Shown piece by piece: positions 11,148 to 23,830 of a stretch of 64,000 nt of DNA. Below the pieces are notes generated by a model that saw only the letters and a program-made list of their open reading frames with translations, searched no databases and was not told the origin of the DNA. Made by a program: the position numbers and the translations under genes. Numbering within the stretch: position 1 is the stretch's first letter; the number at the start of each line of letters is the position of its first letter. Source of the stretch: Gnetum montanum (taxonomy: Eukaryota > Streptophyta > Gnetopsida > Gnetales > Gnetaceae); contig MNCI01028444.1 of the NCBI GenBank assembly GCA_015680685.1, forward strand, positions 216,877 through 280,876, written 5' to 3'.

Positions 11148-12100
11148 TGTAGGGGTTACACCTCAATAGACCCCAATAGGACCCAATCCATAACTTCCAA
11201 GTAGATTAAGCTTAAAAAGTAATAACAACACAATAAAATAGAGAAAATATCCCTTATATTAAGTTAATTCTCAAAATACATATAAAATACAACAAAGATG
11301 AGGATCCAAGCTCAACTCACAACTCTTCCAAGGATCTTAGAGGCCACACTTGTCCCCTCTCAATCCTCAATTGTTCACAATGAAGCCCAACTCAAAATAA
11401 GACACTTATAAGAGATTCTTCTAATCTCTCTCAAGTGCTCTTCCTTGCCTCTCACTCAACTTCCTTGCACAAGCTCTCCTCCCTCAACTCTCACAAGCTT
11501 TCTCTCTTGCTCATGGTTAAGGTTATGCTCTTTGTTGCACCAACAATGGTAAATTACATTAATATTTATAAGCAACCGGAAGCTAAAAACCCTAGAAACC
11601 TTCTCTCAACTCAACTTGAAGATTTTTAGATGTTTCCCAAGCCTTCACACCTTCTTCCCAACTATTTCCATCTTACTTTGGTTGTTTCCCAAATTGAAAT
11701 GAACATTTTCGAAAGTTTCCCCATGCATTTGGGTCATCTGTAGCTTCATGTAAACATCTCTTGTGAGAGCCCTTCTCTCAAGAGAGACATCTACTATTTT
11801 TGATAGATGTCTTTTATGGACTTGGGACATCTTTACTTCAAGGAAGATGTATCTAGAAAGACACCTATTTTTTTTGGAAGACATCTATCTTAAAGGTGCA
11901 AAAAATAAAAATGTTTATTTTGATGTCAAATAACTTCCAACAAGTCCCCATAGATCTTGGAACCTCCTAAACTTATCAAAATAAGCCAAAAACACTTCCA
12001 AACATGCCAAAACATCCAAGAATCATGCCCAACAAACTCAACTCAAAAAGATAAACAACCTATGGGGTGGAACAAGGGAATTGGAAGAGGTGTCCCTACA
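11148..12100 (-). repeat. 3' LTR of minus-strand element E3
   Basis: The minus strand begins TGTAGGGACACC and ends GGTGTAACCCCTACA, giving short inverted ends TGTAGGG/CCCTACA. It aligns throughout with 47860-48816 (for example 'caatagaccccaatagga' and 'cttccaaggatcttagaggc'). Short ORFs in this span are not genes. Confidence 0.85.
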
Positions 12101-12335
12101 CCAACTCTTCAACCCTTAAAAATGTCATGCTTCATGACCTTTCACAAGTTGGAAGGCACCATGCTCCCATGACTCAAGGCCATCACAACAATCATGAATT
12201 AATGCATTATAGACATGAGGATAAATATTATTGGAGGTTTTGGTTTTGATCTTCCCTTGCTCATGGGGGATTTTCCTCATGCCCCACCATGCTTCCTTTA
12301 TCTGAGTATCTACTTGGAATGTGAAATACCACTAA
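12101..12335 (-). other. E3 interior remnant next to its 3' LTR
   Basis: Between the E3 LTR and the truncated E1 LTR. The minus strand is weakly coding-like but is not recognised. The E3 RT, RNase H and integrase expected here are absent, so a large deletion accompanied or followed the E1 insertion. Confidence 0.5.
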
Positions 12336-13179
12336 ATCTAGAGTTAGCAAAGCACAATACCATCAACCCCATCGGTACACTACATGAATAGTAACTATGC
12401 TGAGCATAGTCCTAGCTATCCCATCTATCATGTGGCAACCATCCTACATTTTCCACTAACCCTAACCCTATAAATACCTATGTCTTCAATGTAATAAGGG
12501 TTAGACCTTGTATGTGATCAAGGGCATATTGGTGAACCAAAAGAGAGGAGAAATTGTAGACCACTGTTGACCCCCCGCAACCTAGCAGAACACCATGCCC
12601 AATAGTACACTATGGCAGCCAACCTAGTAGACATAGATACCTTGACAAGACACCAGTCTTCACTGCCAGACATCCCAATGACTATGACTACACTGTCCAC
12701 CTACACATGCTATATACTACATACCCTCTAACCCCCTATCGGTGTTAACTACAATCAACCCCATTTGGGATGACACTCCACTTCATTCTCTCAATTTCTT
12801 TACATTTTCTACACTTTATTTACATTTTTCACCGTTTTACTACATGGACATGCTTGAACTACTTTCAGGTAGTGATCCTTGCATGTTGACACTATATGCC
12901 TTGCTAAAGCTCTTAACTACGCTCATCCCCTTAGGCACCTATAACTATGCTTGACTTCACTAACATTGCAAGCACTACCTGCACCCTCAGCACCTTCTCA
13001 CATTAGCATTGCAACTAACCACATTGCATCCCCATTACATCCAGTAAGTCCTTCTTCAATCGACCAGATAGTTCAAGGCATCCCATCTCTACCTCCAACA
13101 GGCCCTCAAGTGGATTCGAGGTTAGGTTGTATGCCCATGGATCTTGGTGTTCCAGCTGCTAATGCTTTTGATCATTATA
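12336..13179 (+). repeat. 5' LTR of E1, missing its first ~700 bases
   Basis: It aligns with 44890-45733: 'agcaaagcacaataccatca', TATAAATA at 12469-12476 within 'ccctaaccctataaatacc', then a U5 ending ATCATTATA. The U3 part present in the 3' copy (44170-44890) is missing. Confidence 0.8.
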
Positions 13180-13184
13180 ATTTC

Positions 13185-13201
13185 TGGTGCTAGAAGAAGG
13201 G
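13185..13201 (+). other. Primer-binding site of E1
   Basis: TGGTGCTAGAAGAAGGG. The related TGGCGCTAGAAGGAGGG is seen intact next to the LTR at 38620 (minus strand). I do not assign the tRNA. Confidence 0.7.
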
Positions 13202-13620
13202 CCAAACCACTTTTTCAAACTTTATTGTGGTTGTCTCGCATTCTCTCTACATCGTAGTTGTTGGCTTCAAGCCAGCATAGACCATAACACCCCTATGGAC
13301 CTGCTGTGCATGTATTAGTAGTTGTATCTTAAGCTAACTTAGGCATTATCTACTAACTTTTCTATGTAGATTAAACCCTATAGTTGATCTCTTCGAAACC
13401 CCATGTAGCAAGCCACATCACACTCATTCCCATTACCTACTAAAAACCCATCGTCTTTAGTTGGAGTGTAGTTATCTCTAGCGTAGTCTACTCTCTAGCG
13501 TGAAGAGCATAGTTAGTGTAGACCACTCTCTGACATGGAGAGTGTAGTTAGCATAGTCAATGATGTTGGCTGGGATAGGATCAGTTTTAGCATATTCCAT
13601 AATGTTTCATGACCAACAAT
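13202..13620 (+). other. E1 untranslated leader
   Basis: Non-coding. It carries several GAGAGYRTAGTY words (13450-13560) like those in the LTR. It aligns to 20781-21250 of E2. Confidence 0.6.
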
Positions 13621-16120
13621 CCTTGTAATCCCCTCATGCAACTTGATCTATGTTCATGAACCCAATTCAACCTTTGATGTGAGTCTCAAACACACTTGAT
13701 GTCTTGCCCACCTAATAGGAGACTAGGATTGACACCCCTGGGAGTCTCGTGATGGCAAGACAAAGGTAATCCCTTAGGTTACACAGTTAAGGCCATGAAT
13801 ACATTGTGCTAAGTAATGAGCAATACAACTTCATATGCATGAAGATTCAAGTAGGGTTATTTGTAGATCATTCTGACATGGAGGTAAAATAAAACTATGA
13901 GCTGATCCATCAAGATGGATGGGAGTATATCCCCTCCTCATTCGATATCATCCCACTCATAGAACCCTACCATCAACTACTAACCCAACTTATCCGAGCA
14001 GGTGAATGTGATGTAGAAATGGACTAAGAGGAAGCACTATAAGAGGAAGAGGATGAGTTCAAAGCTCACTCTGAGCATGATGGCTTCTTCCACACCATCT
14101 TCTAATGAGTGATCCCTAGTCTAGTTCCTTCTTAGTCTAGTTCACCCATTCCCTTAGAGACAATCATAGCACCAGCATCACCTTCCCACTCTACCAAGAC
14201 TAGGTTAATGCCTGTAATAGCAACACATCAGACATAACACACACATTATGATGCAATGGCTCCCCTTGACTTGCCCTTCGTGGCATCATCATAACCCATT
14301 CAGCCATCTTTGCCCGTAGTAACTATATTAGCTCAACCATATGTCCATGCAGGGACTGTCTCCAAGGCCCAAACAACTTAGGCACCCTATGTCCTACCTA
14401 TTTCATTGGTGCCTCCAACATCAGCCCAACCTATGCATGTATTGCTTTTCCTAATCACTGTCCCTATAGCATTGCCAATGCATCAAGTGCATTACGTAGT
14501 TTTGTAACTTGCAACCAAGCCATGGACCACATAACTATTCTAACAGTAAATAACATAGTCAACACAACCATTTGGAGCATCTCAAAGCTTTAACCAAGCA
14601 TTTTAGATTATCCAAAGCTTGAAAGAAGAGGTGAAGTGACTCAAAGCCACCTCCTTCGAAACTATTAAAGTCATGGACTTCTACCAAGATGACCCTATAA
14701 GTCTTGCAGTCCCACCTCTAACTCTTCTAGCTAGAATCTCATTGCCTTGATTCGTTAAATATAACAATGATGAAGACCCCAATGCTCATCTAGTCATATT
14801 TAGGTTAGAGTGCCTACTGTTACAAGCATGATTGCACATCATCATGCATGTGTTCGCCATGTCACTAACTGGAAAACCATTAGATTGGTATTATGCACTA
14901 TATGGGGCTTTATCTCCTCTTTGCAAGACCTCTTGAGCCAATTCGTAATGTGCTTCAAATACAAGTTGAAGCCAAAGACAACTTTAGACTAACTAATGCA
15001 AGTCAAGTATAGCCACCTAGATTCCATGCAAAAGTTCATTCAATGCTAAAGTGCCTCGCTAAATGAAATACGAGAGCCGATAGCTAAAGCACAACTCCTA
15101 GCCACTTTCAAGGGCATAATCAATGACTTTATAAAGTCAAAACTATATTACCTAGGCTCTCAATCCCTAAGCCAATCCTTCACTCAAAACAAAAGCATAG
15201 AAGATGTAGCAAAAGCCAGCATGCAAGGAGAGACAAAGAGAAGGGAAAGTAGGACACAATGATGGAAACTATAGCCAAAGAAGCCAAAGCAACCAACTAA
15301 GGGTAGAAGGCTAAGTAGCCCAAAGCCCCAACTAACAACAAAGTTACCAACTCTAGTGCTAAGGTAATCAACTAGCCTACATCCTTGGTGGCCACAATGC
15401 AAGTCATTCAAAGGCCCACCTTTGAGTGCAAGGATTACTCTAAGTATACCCCATTGCTACTAAAGCATTCAGAGCTACTAGACCAACTATTAAAAGTTGG
15501 ACACATCCAATACAAACAAATTTCTGAGGATGCCTACAAAAAACCTAATGGATACTACGAGCTACTAAGAAATCTTGCTTCGACAGCACCAAACAAGCCC
15601 CCAGTCCTAAAAAATTTTAGGCTAGATTGATTTTACCATTGCCACCAATTACCCAGCCATAGCATGAATTTTTTCCTAGCCTTGCAAGACAACTTGCAAA
15701 GGATTATTAATAGAGTTGAGCTAGTGCTTGACACTACAAATCTAGTCAGGCCATAAAATCAATCCATGAGGGTGTAGAATGACCCTCTACACATAGATGA
15801 TGCTAGCTATTTCATAAATGCTATCAGCATTGATGATGATCTAGAACCATTGCAGTAACTGTTCATGATCTAGATGTCCTCTAGTAGTGAAAGGATCTCC
15901 TCATCCCCCATGAGTTTGAGACCCCCTTTCATTATTAGAGCACCACCTCAAGCACCCACAATGCCCTTCATAGTTAGGGTCCCCTAGCATGTTGCATTAA
16001 TAACAACCACTTAGCAACCCTTCATTGTCAAGGTGTTACAACATGCTAGCCCCTCACCTATTTGAAGCCTAGTGGTAGCCAACGGGTCAATCCCTTCCTT
16101 CCTAAGGGCCAACCTCACTA
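13621..16120 (+). pseudogene. gag: E1 gag, decayed (Tat/Ogre-like)
   Basis: Colinear with 21290-23830 of E2. A recognisable core near 14650-15150 has FYQDDP, then HLVIFRLECLLLQA, then SLTGKPLDWYYAL, the Retrotrans_gag pattern (LTG.A..WY..L). At 15385-15630 the frame FECKDYSKYTPLLLKHSELL is open for 81 codons and matches 23040-23260. A proline-rich linker with repeated PFIIK/PFIVK words follows (15930-16050). Stops are frequent, mostly TAG. No CCHC zinc knuckle was seen. Confidence 0.75.
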
Positions 16121-16921
16121 GTAACATTGGTAGGTCCTCAAGGTGATAACATAGGAGATCTAATGAGCATCTTGTATATGGAATGGTTACACAACATCGA
16201 GACCATAGAGCATTGGGTCTGCCAAAGCTAGTTCCTATATCTACAGTTCCTATGGAAAAAAAACTGAAGAGGCCACAACAAGTAAATCACAAGGGAGCGC
16301 TGAGGCCCTTAAGCAAGCTAAGCAAACAAAGCCTAAGTTACCTCCATGAAAAATCCATCTCTTAGGCCTCATGGAAGAACTCAAGGCTAACAAAAATATG
16401 GTTAATGACAAGGACTTTGTGGATGCATTAGCCCAAGTCAAACAAGCACTTAAATAGAAAAATACAACACTGAGCTTGTACGACCTAATCATGACCTCAT
16501 CTACCCACTACGAAGCACTAGTACAAATTTTGATCTTCATCCCTATTATAGAGAACATCCCTACAGATGAGACCTCCATACATGCAGTGATGCTACCCTC
16601 TACACCATAGGAATTGAGTTCCACATGCCTAGCATTTCACAATGAAATAATCAAGGTCAATCCCAAGAGGGCCGAGGTCATAATAGCTCCTATGTTTATT
16701 ACTATACATATTAAGTAATGCAAAATTCACAAAGTGCACATCAATGACAGAGTAGCAACAAACATAATACCATACACTATCATGGATAAGCTAGGCCTCA
16801 TAGGTCAAATTAGGCCAACAAAAATCACATGCTTGAAATCCTTCAATGGGTCATGCATCATTGTCAGGGACACTATTACTATACCTTTTATAGCAAGGGA
16901 GCAATTCCCCACCACTACCAA
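16121..16921 (+). pseudogene. E1 protease region, decayed
   Basis: The frame near 16690-16921 reads MFITIHI, CKIHKVHINDRVATNII, MDKLGLIG and IVRDTITIPF. This matches the retropepsin region of plant gypsy elements (usual active site VDxGA.xN). Here the catalytic Asp-Ser/Gly-Gly site reads NDR, so it looks inactive. The matching E2 region is 24170-24945. The end is disturbed by an assembly fault (single N at 16922). Confidence 0.65.
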
Positions 16922-17372
16922 NACATCCTCTAGGAGGTCATTGGCTTCTACCACTCTTTCAGTTGTATCTGCTTCATGCATCTTGTTTTTTGTTGTAAAT
17001 GCCTCATTAGGAAACTCAACCTTTGACCCTTGCTCCATGTCTACGTTGTTGATGGCTAAGGAGGTAAAGTTATCACCATGAATGATAACTTCACCACCTT
17101 TGTATAGGAGGTGGATCTCTTGATGAATTAGAGAGGAGACACAACTTGTAATTGGGCCAGCCAAGTTCTACCCAATATTAAATTAAAGCTTGACATGTCT
17201 TCTATGACAATGAACTTGGTAGTGGTGGGGAATTGCTCCCTTGCTATAAAAGGTATAGTAATAGTGTCCCTGACAATGATGCATGACCCATTGAAGGATT
17301 TCAAGCATGTGATTTTTGTTGGCCTAATTTGACCTATGAGGCCTAGCTTATCCATGATAGTGTATGGTATTN
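16922..17372. other. Inverted 449-base contig between single Ns: assembly artefact
   Basis: Single Ns lie at 16922 and 17372. The reverse complement of 17216-17371 is identical to 16766-16921 (156 bases, by eye). The minus-strand frame 17355-16923 continues the protease (FIVIEDMSSFNLILGRTWLA, then IHQEIHLLYKGGEVIIHGDN) in the order seen on the plus strand of E2 at 24540-24690. The contig was most likely placed backwards, with its overlap kept. Confidence 0.9.
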
Positions 17373-17419
17373 AAAATGTATAAAAATCATAAAAGCCAAA
17401 ATCACAAAAAAGAGAGATA

Positions 17420-17800
17420 GTAGCAACCCAGAATGGCCTTAAACTATCACCTTTAATCCCTTAGTAGCAGCTCGGAATGGCCTTAAACTATCACCAATAT
17501 CTAGCCCGAAATGGCCTTAAACTACCACCTTGGATCATTATGGCCTTAAATTGGCAATGCATGGCTTAAAATGATCAAAAACTAGCAATGGCCCACTATG
17601 GCCTTAAACTGGCAATGCATGATCCAGAATGACCTTAAACTACCACCACGGCCTGCTATGGCCTTAAACTAGTAACGCATGGCCCAAAATGGCCAAAAAC
17701 TAGCATTGGCCCTCTTGCTATGGTCTTAAACTAGAATGAGGCCTGTCAAGGCTTTAAATTGACACGGCTCACAATGGCCTAGACTCACTATAGCTTGCAA
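17420..17800 (+). repeat. Minisatellite with TTAAACTAGCA core
   Basis: About ten irregular units of roughly 35 bases, core 'aatggccttaaactagcaac'. It lies between the protease and the 3' end of the antisense gene of E1. A short relic sits at the same place in E2 (25230-25300), and a related array follows integrase in both elements. Confidence 0.8.
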
Positions 17801-18070
17801 TGGCCCAGTATTACTCTAGGCTAGCATAACACATCTTTGCACATGAATTCATCACTTAGGCATGTTAGCATAGGTTACATTGTAAGCATAATCATAGCAA
17901 ATGCAATAAAATCATCATATAGCGATAAAAGATTGCACATTACACTTAGTAAATAGTCATACATAACAAAATGTGGCATTAATAGCCAGACATAGCCACA
18001 ACATAGTATGAGTAGCATCACATAGAAAAAATACAGCAAAAATCCATATGGGAGGTACATTTGATCATGC
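17801..18070. other. Spacer downstream of the antisense gene
   Basis: AT-rich; no gene recognised. Confidence 0.4.
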
Positions 18071-18148
18071 TCAACCAGTAGCACTAAGTGGAGGTGGAGG
18101 TTCTGCTTCCTCTACCAAGTCACTGGGACCTTAAGCATCATTTTTTGT

Positions 18149-18263
18149 CTACCACAATTAAAAAAAATATACACAATTACTAAGCATGCATTACATATAT
18201 CAAGCTAATTCAAAAATACAAAAAGCATAAAAAAGGTATAAACTAATGTAGCAAAAAACTAAC
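18149..18263 (-). other. Intron in antisense gene (E1), last
   Basis: The minus strand reads CTCAG then GTTAGT, ending TTGTGGTAG. It is AT-rich and 115 bases long. The E2 counterpart is 25391-25483. Confidence 0.65.
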
Positions 18264-19089
18264 CTGAGAGGGTCTTACATCAATGAGCTCTAAAGGTAAC
18301 TTTCCAAGGCCAGCCTCTAACTAATAGAGGATCTCAACTTTGGAAAGTTTCATCTAATATTCCTGGCCAAAGTCAATACCTGCAAGGGTCTTTCCTTTGT
18401 CCACAACAGTCCATGTGGGTGGCTCCATGGAAAACTTGGCAGAAGAGGCCTCTCTATAGGGGGTAACAATCTATCTCACGGGAGAGTCACTTATGACCAT
18501 ACACTACGCGAACAAGTCATATTCCTACTTCATGCCAGTCACCTGAAGAAACATCTCTCTAAGTGGTCACATTTGGTAGACTCTTCCTTGTACCATCGCA
18601 AGTACGCATCATGCTTCCACTTGTACTGATTCTTGTGATTCTTCTACATCTATCCCCATTGATAAACCTTTGTGCTGTAATTCTTCTAGTCCTAGTTCTT
18701 TTGAACAAGCAATTCCATCTGGAGCTATTACTCTACCAACTCTTGTGTGGCCACATTCTTACCTCTAAGTGTGCTCCAATACCGAGTACACTCAATCTTA
18801 GAGGTGTGTCGGGTGCTATCTCTTTGCAATCTAGCCACGATGAAGTCATATCTAGATTGAAGATCCTTGATCTTCTTATCTTAGCTAGTCATCTTCTCCT
18901 GCAATTAATGCACACATTTCCATAGGAGCTCATTTAAGCACCTACAAACCCATAACAACTTAGAATAAGAAAGCATGCACTTGTTAGATGTCTTGTACAT
19001 GTGATAAGACACCTGATCAACCTTAAGGGGAAGGTCAGGCAAAGCATCCATCTTCATTACCTTGTTGGGATCCCATTGCAACTTGGGAC

Positions 19090-19182
19090 CTGTAGGCATA
19101 AAACAACCAAGCAACCTTAGTCAAAAACTACATTTAAACACTAAGCAAGATAACATAAAGCCTGATAGCACTGCACACCTAC
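19090..19182 (-). other. Intron in antisense gene (E1)
   Basis: The minus strand reads CTAG then GTAGGTGTG, ending TTTATGCCTACAG before GTCCCAAGTTG. It is 93 bases long. In E2 (26305-26399) the acceptor TATAG before GTCCTAAG is kept, but the donor has lost its G. Confidence 0.7.
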
Positions 19183-19200
19183 CTAGCTCTAGGTATGCTT

Positions 19201-20760
19201 TGAAACACCACAAAATTTGGGCCACAATATCCCAATTGCAAATTTTTTTAAGTGCTAAGACTACACTCAACCCCAATTGAGAGTGTAGTTGGCCTCTCGT
19301 AGAGAGTGTAGTCAACACAAAAGGTCATTTTCTCACTGTTTAACTAAGTGTTGAGTCTACACTCAACCCCAACAGGGGGCATAGTCAACCTCTAATGGAG
19401 AACGTAGTCATCACAAAGGCCAATTTTTCAAATTTTTTGAAGTGTTATGACTACACTCTTCACTGCCCTAGAGTGTAGTCTATCTTTCATGGAGAGCATA
19501 GTCAACATCAAGGCCAATTTTGTAATTTTTTCTAAGTGTGAGACTATGCTCTCTTCTAGTATAGAGTGTAGTCAAGTATAGTTAGCTAGAATAGTCTCTA
19601 GCAACCTCCACAACGCGGCACCAACACTCAATTTAGCTCCAAATCATCTATGGTAAGCATAGTTAGCAAAATGCATCTTATTTTTATTTCCTTTTTATCT
19701 CCAAAATTGTAACTATGCTCAACCCCACATAAGAAAATGGAGAGCATAGTCCCAAATCATAGTCTCCAAAATTGCATTTTTCAACTACCCTGTAGTCCTC
19801 TCGGCACACACACATGCAATTGGTAGCATAGTCACAGTCTCACAGTCTTGAAGAGTCCAGCAAAGCATACCAAAGCACAACATTGTTAACACTAGTAGTA
19901 CACCACATGAATAATGACTATGCTTAGCATAGTCCTAACCATCCCCTTTGCCATGTGGTAGTTTCCTTACATTTTGTGCTAAACCTAATCCTATAAATAC
20001 CCCTACACTTGACATTTTCTATGTTGACAAAATTTAAGTGTCAACAAATTTTAGGGTTAGCTATTCTCTTGAAGTGAGCAAATCTAAGGAGCAGTTGCAA
20101 GAACCAAAGGTAGATTGGCAAAGTTACAGACCATCGTAGTCCACCAAAATACCATAGTCCATAGTACACCATGGCAGCCAACCTCGCAAATGCAAACACC
20201 TTGGCGAAATGCCAATCTTCATGACAAGACATCCTCAAGACCGTGACTATGCTATCCACTATGCTTATTGTACACCACGTATCTTCTAACCCCTTTAGGT
20301 GTTAACTATGCTCAACTACATTTGAGATGGTGTTCTATTTCTCTCTCTCTCTCTCTCTCTCTNNNNNNNNNNNNNNNNNNNNNNNNNNNNNNNNCCCCTT
20401 GCATTTTTAGCATTTTATTTGCATTATCCATTGTTTCATCACATAGCCACACCTAAACTACGGTTGGGCAGCAATCTCCACATGATTTACACCCTCATTT
20501 TCACCGAAAAATTTGACTACGCTTGACCCCATTGATACTATTAACACCATTGATACCACTTGAACACTTAACACTATTTTGCATCAACATTGCAAGTAAC
20601 CACACTGTACCCTAGTTGCATCTAGTAAGTCCCTATTTAATTGATAAGACCATTTAGGGCACTCCATCTCTACCTTTAGCAGGCCCTCATGTAGATTTGT
20701 GGTTAGGCTATGTGCCCGTTGACCTTGGTGTTCCAATTGTTAATGTTTTTGGTCATTACA
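19201..20760 (+). repeat. 5' LTR of E2
   Basis: Begins TGAAACACC and ends GGTCATTACA, with TATAAATA at 19992-19999. U3 (19255-19760) is filled with paired words GACTACACTC / GAGAGTGTAGTC that face each other. A (CT)n run at 20340-20362 leads into a 32-base N gap (20363-20394). Confidence 0.9.
20363..20394. other. Assembly gap (32 N)
   Basis: Run of N at the end of a CT microsatellite. The E2 3' LTR has a short CT run at the same place (37006-37026), so the gap is probably small. Confidence 0.95.
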
Positions 20761-20763
20761 GTT

Positions 20764-20780
20764 TTGTACTAGAAGGAGGG
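20764..20780 (+). other. Primer-binding site of E2
   Basis: TTGTACTAGAAGGAGGG, a decayed TGGCGCTAGAAGGAGGG, three bases after the LTR end. Confidence 0.7.
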
Positions 20781-21250
20781 ACTACCATTTCATTTTTCCT
20801 TTCTTAGACTCTGTTGGTGGTTGCCTCATGTGCTCTTTGCATTACCATTATTGACTTTAGGCTAGTATAGATTCAACACCCCTATGGACCTATTGTGCAT
20901 GCAGTAATAACTAGATCTTAGATTGGCATAGGCATTGCCTACTAACCAGCTGGTGTAGATTGGACCCTGTAGTAGGTTCCCCAAGAACCCTACGTAGCAA
21001 CCCAAAGCACATATTCCTAGAGTTAGGCAAATTCTTGACACTTTCAATGAGAGTGTAGTTAGCTCTTAGCATTGAGAGTGTAGTTAGCTCTTAGCATTGA
21101 GAGTATAGTTAGCTCTCAATGTAGAGAGTGTAGTTGACCATTAGTGTAGAAAGTATAGTCACCTCTCAGTGTAGATAGCATAGTCAGCTCTTAGTGTAGA
21201 CAATGTAGTCAACAGAGTTAGCCATTTTTTGTAATCAATGACCCTTTGCC
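20781..21250 (+). other. E2 untranslated leader with GAGAGTGTAGTT repeats
   Basis: Between 21045 and 21215 the word GAGAGTGTAGTTAGCTCTTA or close variants occurs about seven times in tandem (unit near 25-30 bases). No coding stretch. Confidence 0.75.
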
Positions 21251-21289
21251 CTCCCCTTTTGCAACTTAATCTACATCTATGAACCCCGA

Positions 21290-23830
21290 ATAGCCTTCAA
21301 CATCAGTCCCATGTACACTTACCATCTTACCCATCCAACAAGAGACCAAGATTGACAACCTTGGGAATCCTTTAATGGCAGAGCTAAGGCAATCCCTTAG
21401 GCTACATGGCAAAGACCTAGAGTACATCGCGCTAAGTGATAAACAATACAACTTTATATGTGCAAATATCCAAGTAGGGCTATTTGTAGACCGCTTGGAC
21501 ATGGAAGCGAAACAAGGCTATGAACTTATTCATTAGAATGAACAAAAGTATGCCCCCTTCTCACTTAACATCATCCCACTCATAAAGATCTACCATTAGA
21601 TACTAGCCTAGCTCATCTAGGTAGGTGAGTGCAAAGTAGGGACAGCCTATGAAGAAACCCTAAAAAAAGAAGAGGATGAGTTTGAAGCTTGCACCAAGTA
21701 GGAGGGCTCCTTCCACACCATCTTCCAATGTGTGATCCTTAGTCTGGTTCTTCTATAGTCTCATTTACCTATTCTTCTTCAGATAGTCATAGCACCGACT
21801 TCACCATCTAGGTCAACACCTGTTATATCAACACACCAGACCCAACATGACACACTAGCCCCTTATAGCTTGCCATTTATGGCATCACTAACATCCATTC
21901 AGCCATCGTTCCTGGCACAACCACATCAACTCAACAACACTTCTGCGCAAGGGCTGTCTCTAGGCCCCAAGCAACTCAAGCACCCTGTGGCTTGCCTATT
22001 TCATCAACACCCCTAGTGTCAACCCAACCCACATATGCATTACCTACGTTGATCATCATCCTTACAACTCAGCCCACAAATTAAGCCTATTCGATGATTC
22101 TGCAATTCACAACTAGGCCATGGACCACATAGTTATCCAACAACAAGTCACACAACCAGCATAGCCAATTGGAGCATCTCACAACTTAGACCAAGTGTTC
22201 TAGATGATTCAAATCCTGACCTAAGAGGTAATTTGGCTCAAGGTTGCCTCCTCTAAAATTGTCAAAGTGTTGAACTTTTACCAAGATGATCCCGTAATTC
22301 CTATGATCCCATCACTAACTCCTCTGGCTAGGGTTCCACTATCTTAGTTTACAAAGTATAATGGTGAGGGGGATTCCAATACGCATATGGTCACATTTAG
22401 GTTGAAGTATTTACTATTGCAAGCATGGCCACATGCCATCATATGCATGTTTACCAGGTCACTCACTGGCAAGGTGCTAGAATAGTACCGTGCATTACCA
22501 AAAAGCTCTATTTCCTCTTTGGAGGATCTTCTAAGCTAATTTGTGATATGCTTCAAGTACAACTTGAAGCTGAAGAAAACATTGGACCAACTAACACAAA
22601 TCAAGCAAGGTCACCTAAAGCCCATGCAAAAATTCATTCAATATTAGAGTGCCTCATTAAATGAGATATGAGAGCCGATAGCTAAGACACATCTCCTAGC
22701 CATCTTTAAGGGTGCAATCAATGACTTCATAAAGTCAAAGCTATACTACTTAGGCTCATAGTCTCTAAGGCAAACATTTTCTCAAACCAAGAGCATACAA
22801 GATGCAGTAGAAGCTAGTAAGGACCCAGCCTACATGGCCTACAACAATCTACATGCAAAGAGATATAAGGATAAGGGGAAGCAAAATGCAATGATGGTGA
22901 CTATGGCCAAAGAGGTCAAAACAACTAACACAAGGCTAACAACTAGGCAACCCAAAGCTTTAGCTAGTAATAAAGCCACCAACTCTAACACTATCACAAC
23001 TAACCAATCCACATCATCGGTGGCCACAGCATAAGCTACTCCAAGGCTTAACTTCTAGCACAGAGATCACTCCAAGTACACCCTATTGCCATTGAAGCCC
23101 TCAAAGCTGCTGGAACAACTATTAAAAGTCAAGCACATCTAAGATAAGAAAATGTCTAAGGATGCTCATAAAAGGCATGATAGATACTTCGAGCTACTCA
23201 GAAACCCCACTTTGACAACACTAATAAGCCCTTGATCCTAAAGCATTTCAAGCTAGACCAGTTCTTCCACTACCATGAGTTGCCCAGTCATAACACTAAT
23301 TTTTGCATAGCCATGTAGGATGATCTCCAAATAATGATTAACAGAGGCATGCTGGTACCTCACACGGCTAACCCGGTTAGGCTACAGAACTAATCTACAA
23401 GGGTGTACAAGGACCCTCCCTCTAAATGCAAACGATGCCAGCTATGTCGTAAACACTATTAGCATTGATGACAACCTGGAACCAATGCAGTAGCCATTCG
23501 TGGTCCACATGCCCTCTAGTAACATAAGGGTCCCCTTAACCCCTATGGGTTTGAGGCCCCCTTTCATCATTAAAGCATCACCTCAAGCACCCACAACACC
23601 CTTCATTATTAAGATCCCACAACATGCCACAACAACAACTATTCAGCCACCCTTTGTCATTAGGGTGTCACAACATGCTAGCTCCTCACCTACCCAAAGC
23701 CTAGTAGTGGGCAACGTGTTAATCCCTTCATTTTCAAGAGCTGAATGCTGGCAACATGGGTAGATTCCCTAGATGGAAACATAGGAGGCCTAACAAGCAT
23801 CTTGCAAACTAGATGGTTAGGCAATGTCAA
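21290..23830 (+). pseudogene. gag: E2 gag, decayed
   Basis: N-terminal part: QETKIDNLGNPLMAELRQSL, then YNFICANIQVGLFVD, an acidic stretch and a proline-rich linker. Core at 22260-22830: FYQDDPVIP, YNGEGDSNTHMVTFRLKYLL, SLTGKVLE.YRALP, then FIKSKLYYLGS; this is the Retrotrans_gag layout. At 22834-23034 a basic, Thr/Asn/Ala-rich stretch; at 23045-23320 HRDHSKYTLLPLKPSKLLEQ and LLRNP; at 23500-23763 a linker with three PFIIK/PFVIR repeats. Stops are mainly TAG at Gln positions. No CCHC knuckle was recognised. Gag would form the particle and bind RNA. Confidence 0.8.

Larger units (their letters stand above)
18071..19200 (-). pseudogene. E1 antisense gene, 3' exons (split by E2 insertion)
   Basis: On the minus strand the exons read: GPKLQWDPNKVMKMDALPDL (from 19089), a coiled-coil-like stretch rich in K, E and L, then WYKE, KGKTLAGIDFGQEY, a block with AGLGKLPLELIDV up to 18264. 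After an intron comes GPSDLVEEAEPPPPLSATG and a TGA stop at 18071-18073. Copy E2 at 25313-26304 gives the same protein order and the same ending (GPSDTMEEEELPPPLSTTS, stop). Introns with GT/AG ends lie at 18149-18263 and 19090-19182. E2 inserted at 19200; the 5' exons resume at 37381. The function is unknown. Extra antisense ORFs occur in Tat-lineage elements. In-frame stops make this copy a pseudogene. Confidence 0.7.

Noticed and set aside
11435-11629. Small ORF repeated at 48017-48214
   Set aside because: Part of the two E3 LTRs, antisense to the element; repeated because the LTRs are.
16805-17164. 119-codon minus-strand frame in the E1 protease region
   Set aside because: It is the misplaced contig read in its true direction joined to the antisense of real sequence, so it is an artefact of the assembly fault.
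17420-17800. Possible CRISPR-like array (regular short repeats)
   Set aside because: Units are irregular and the spacers are not unique; it is a minisatellite of a plant retroelement.
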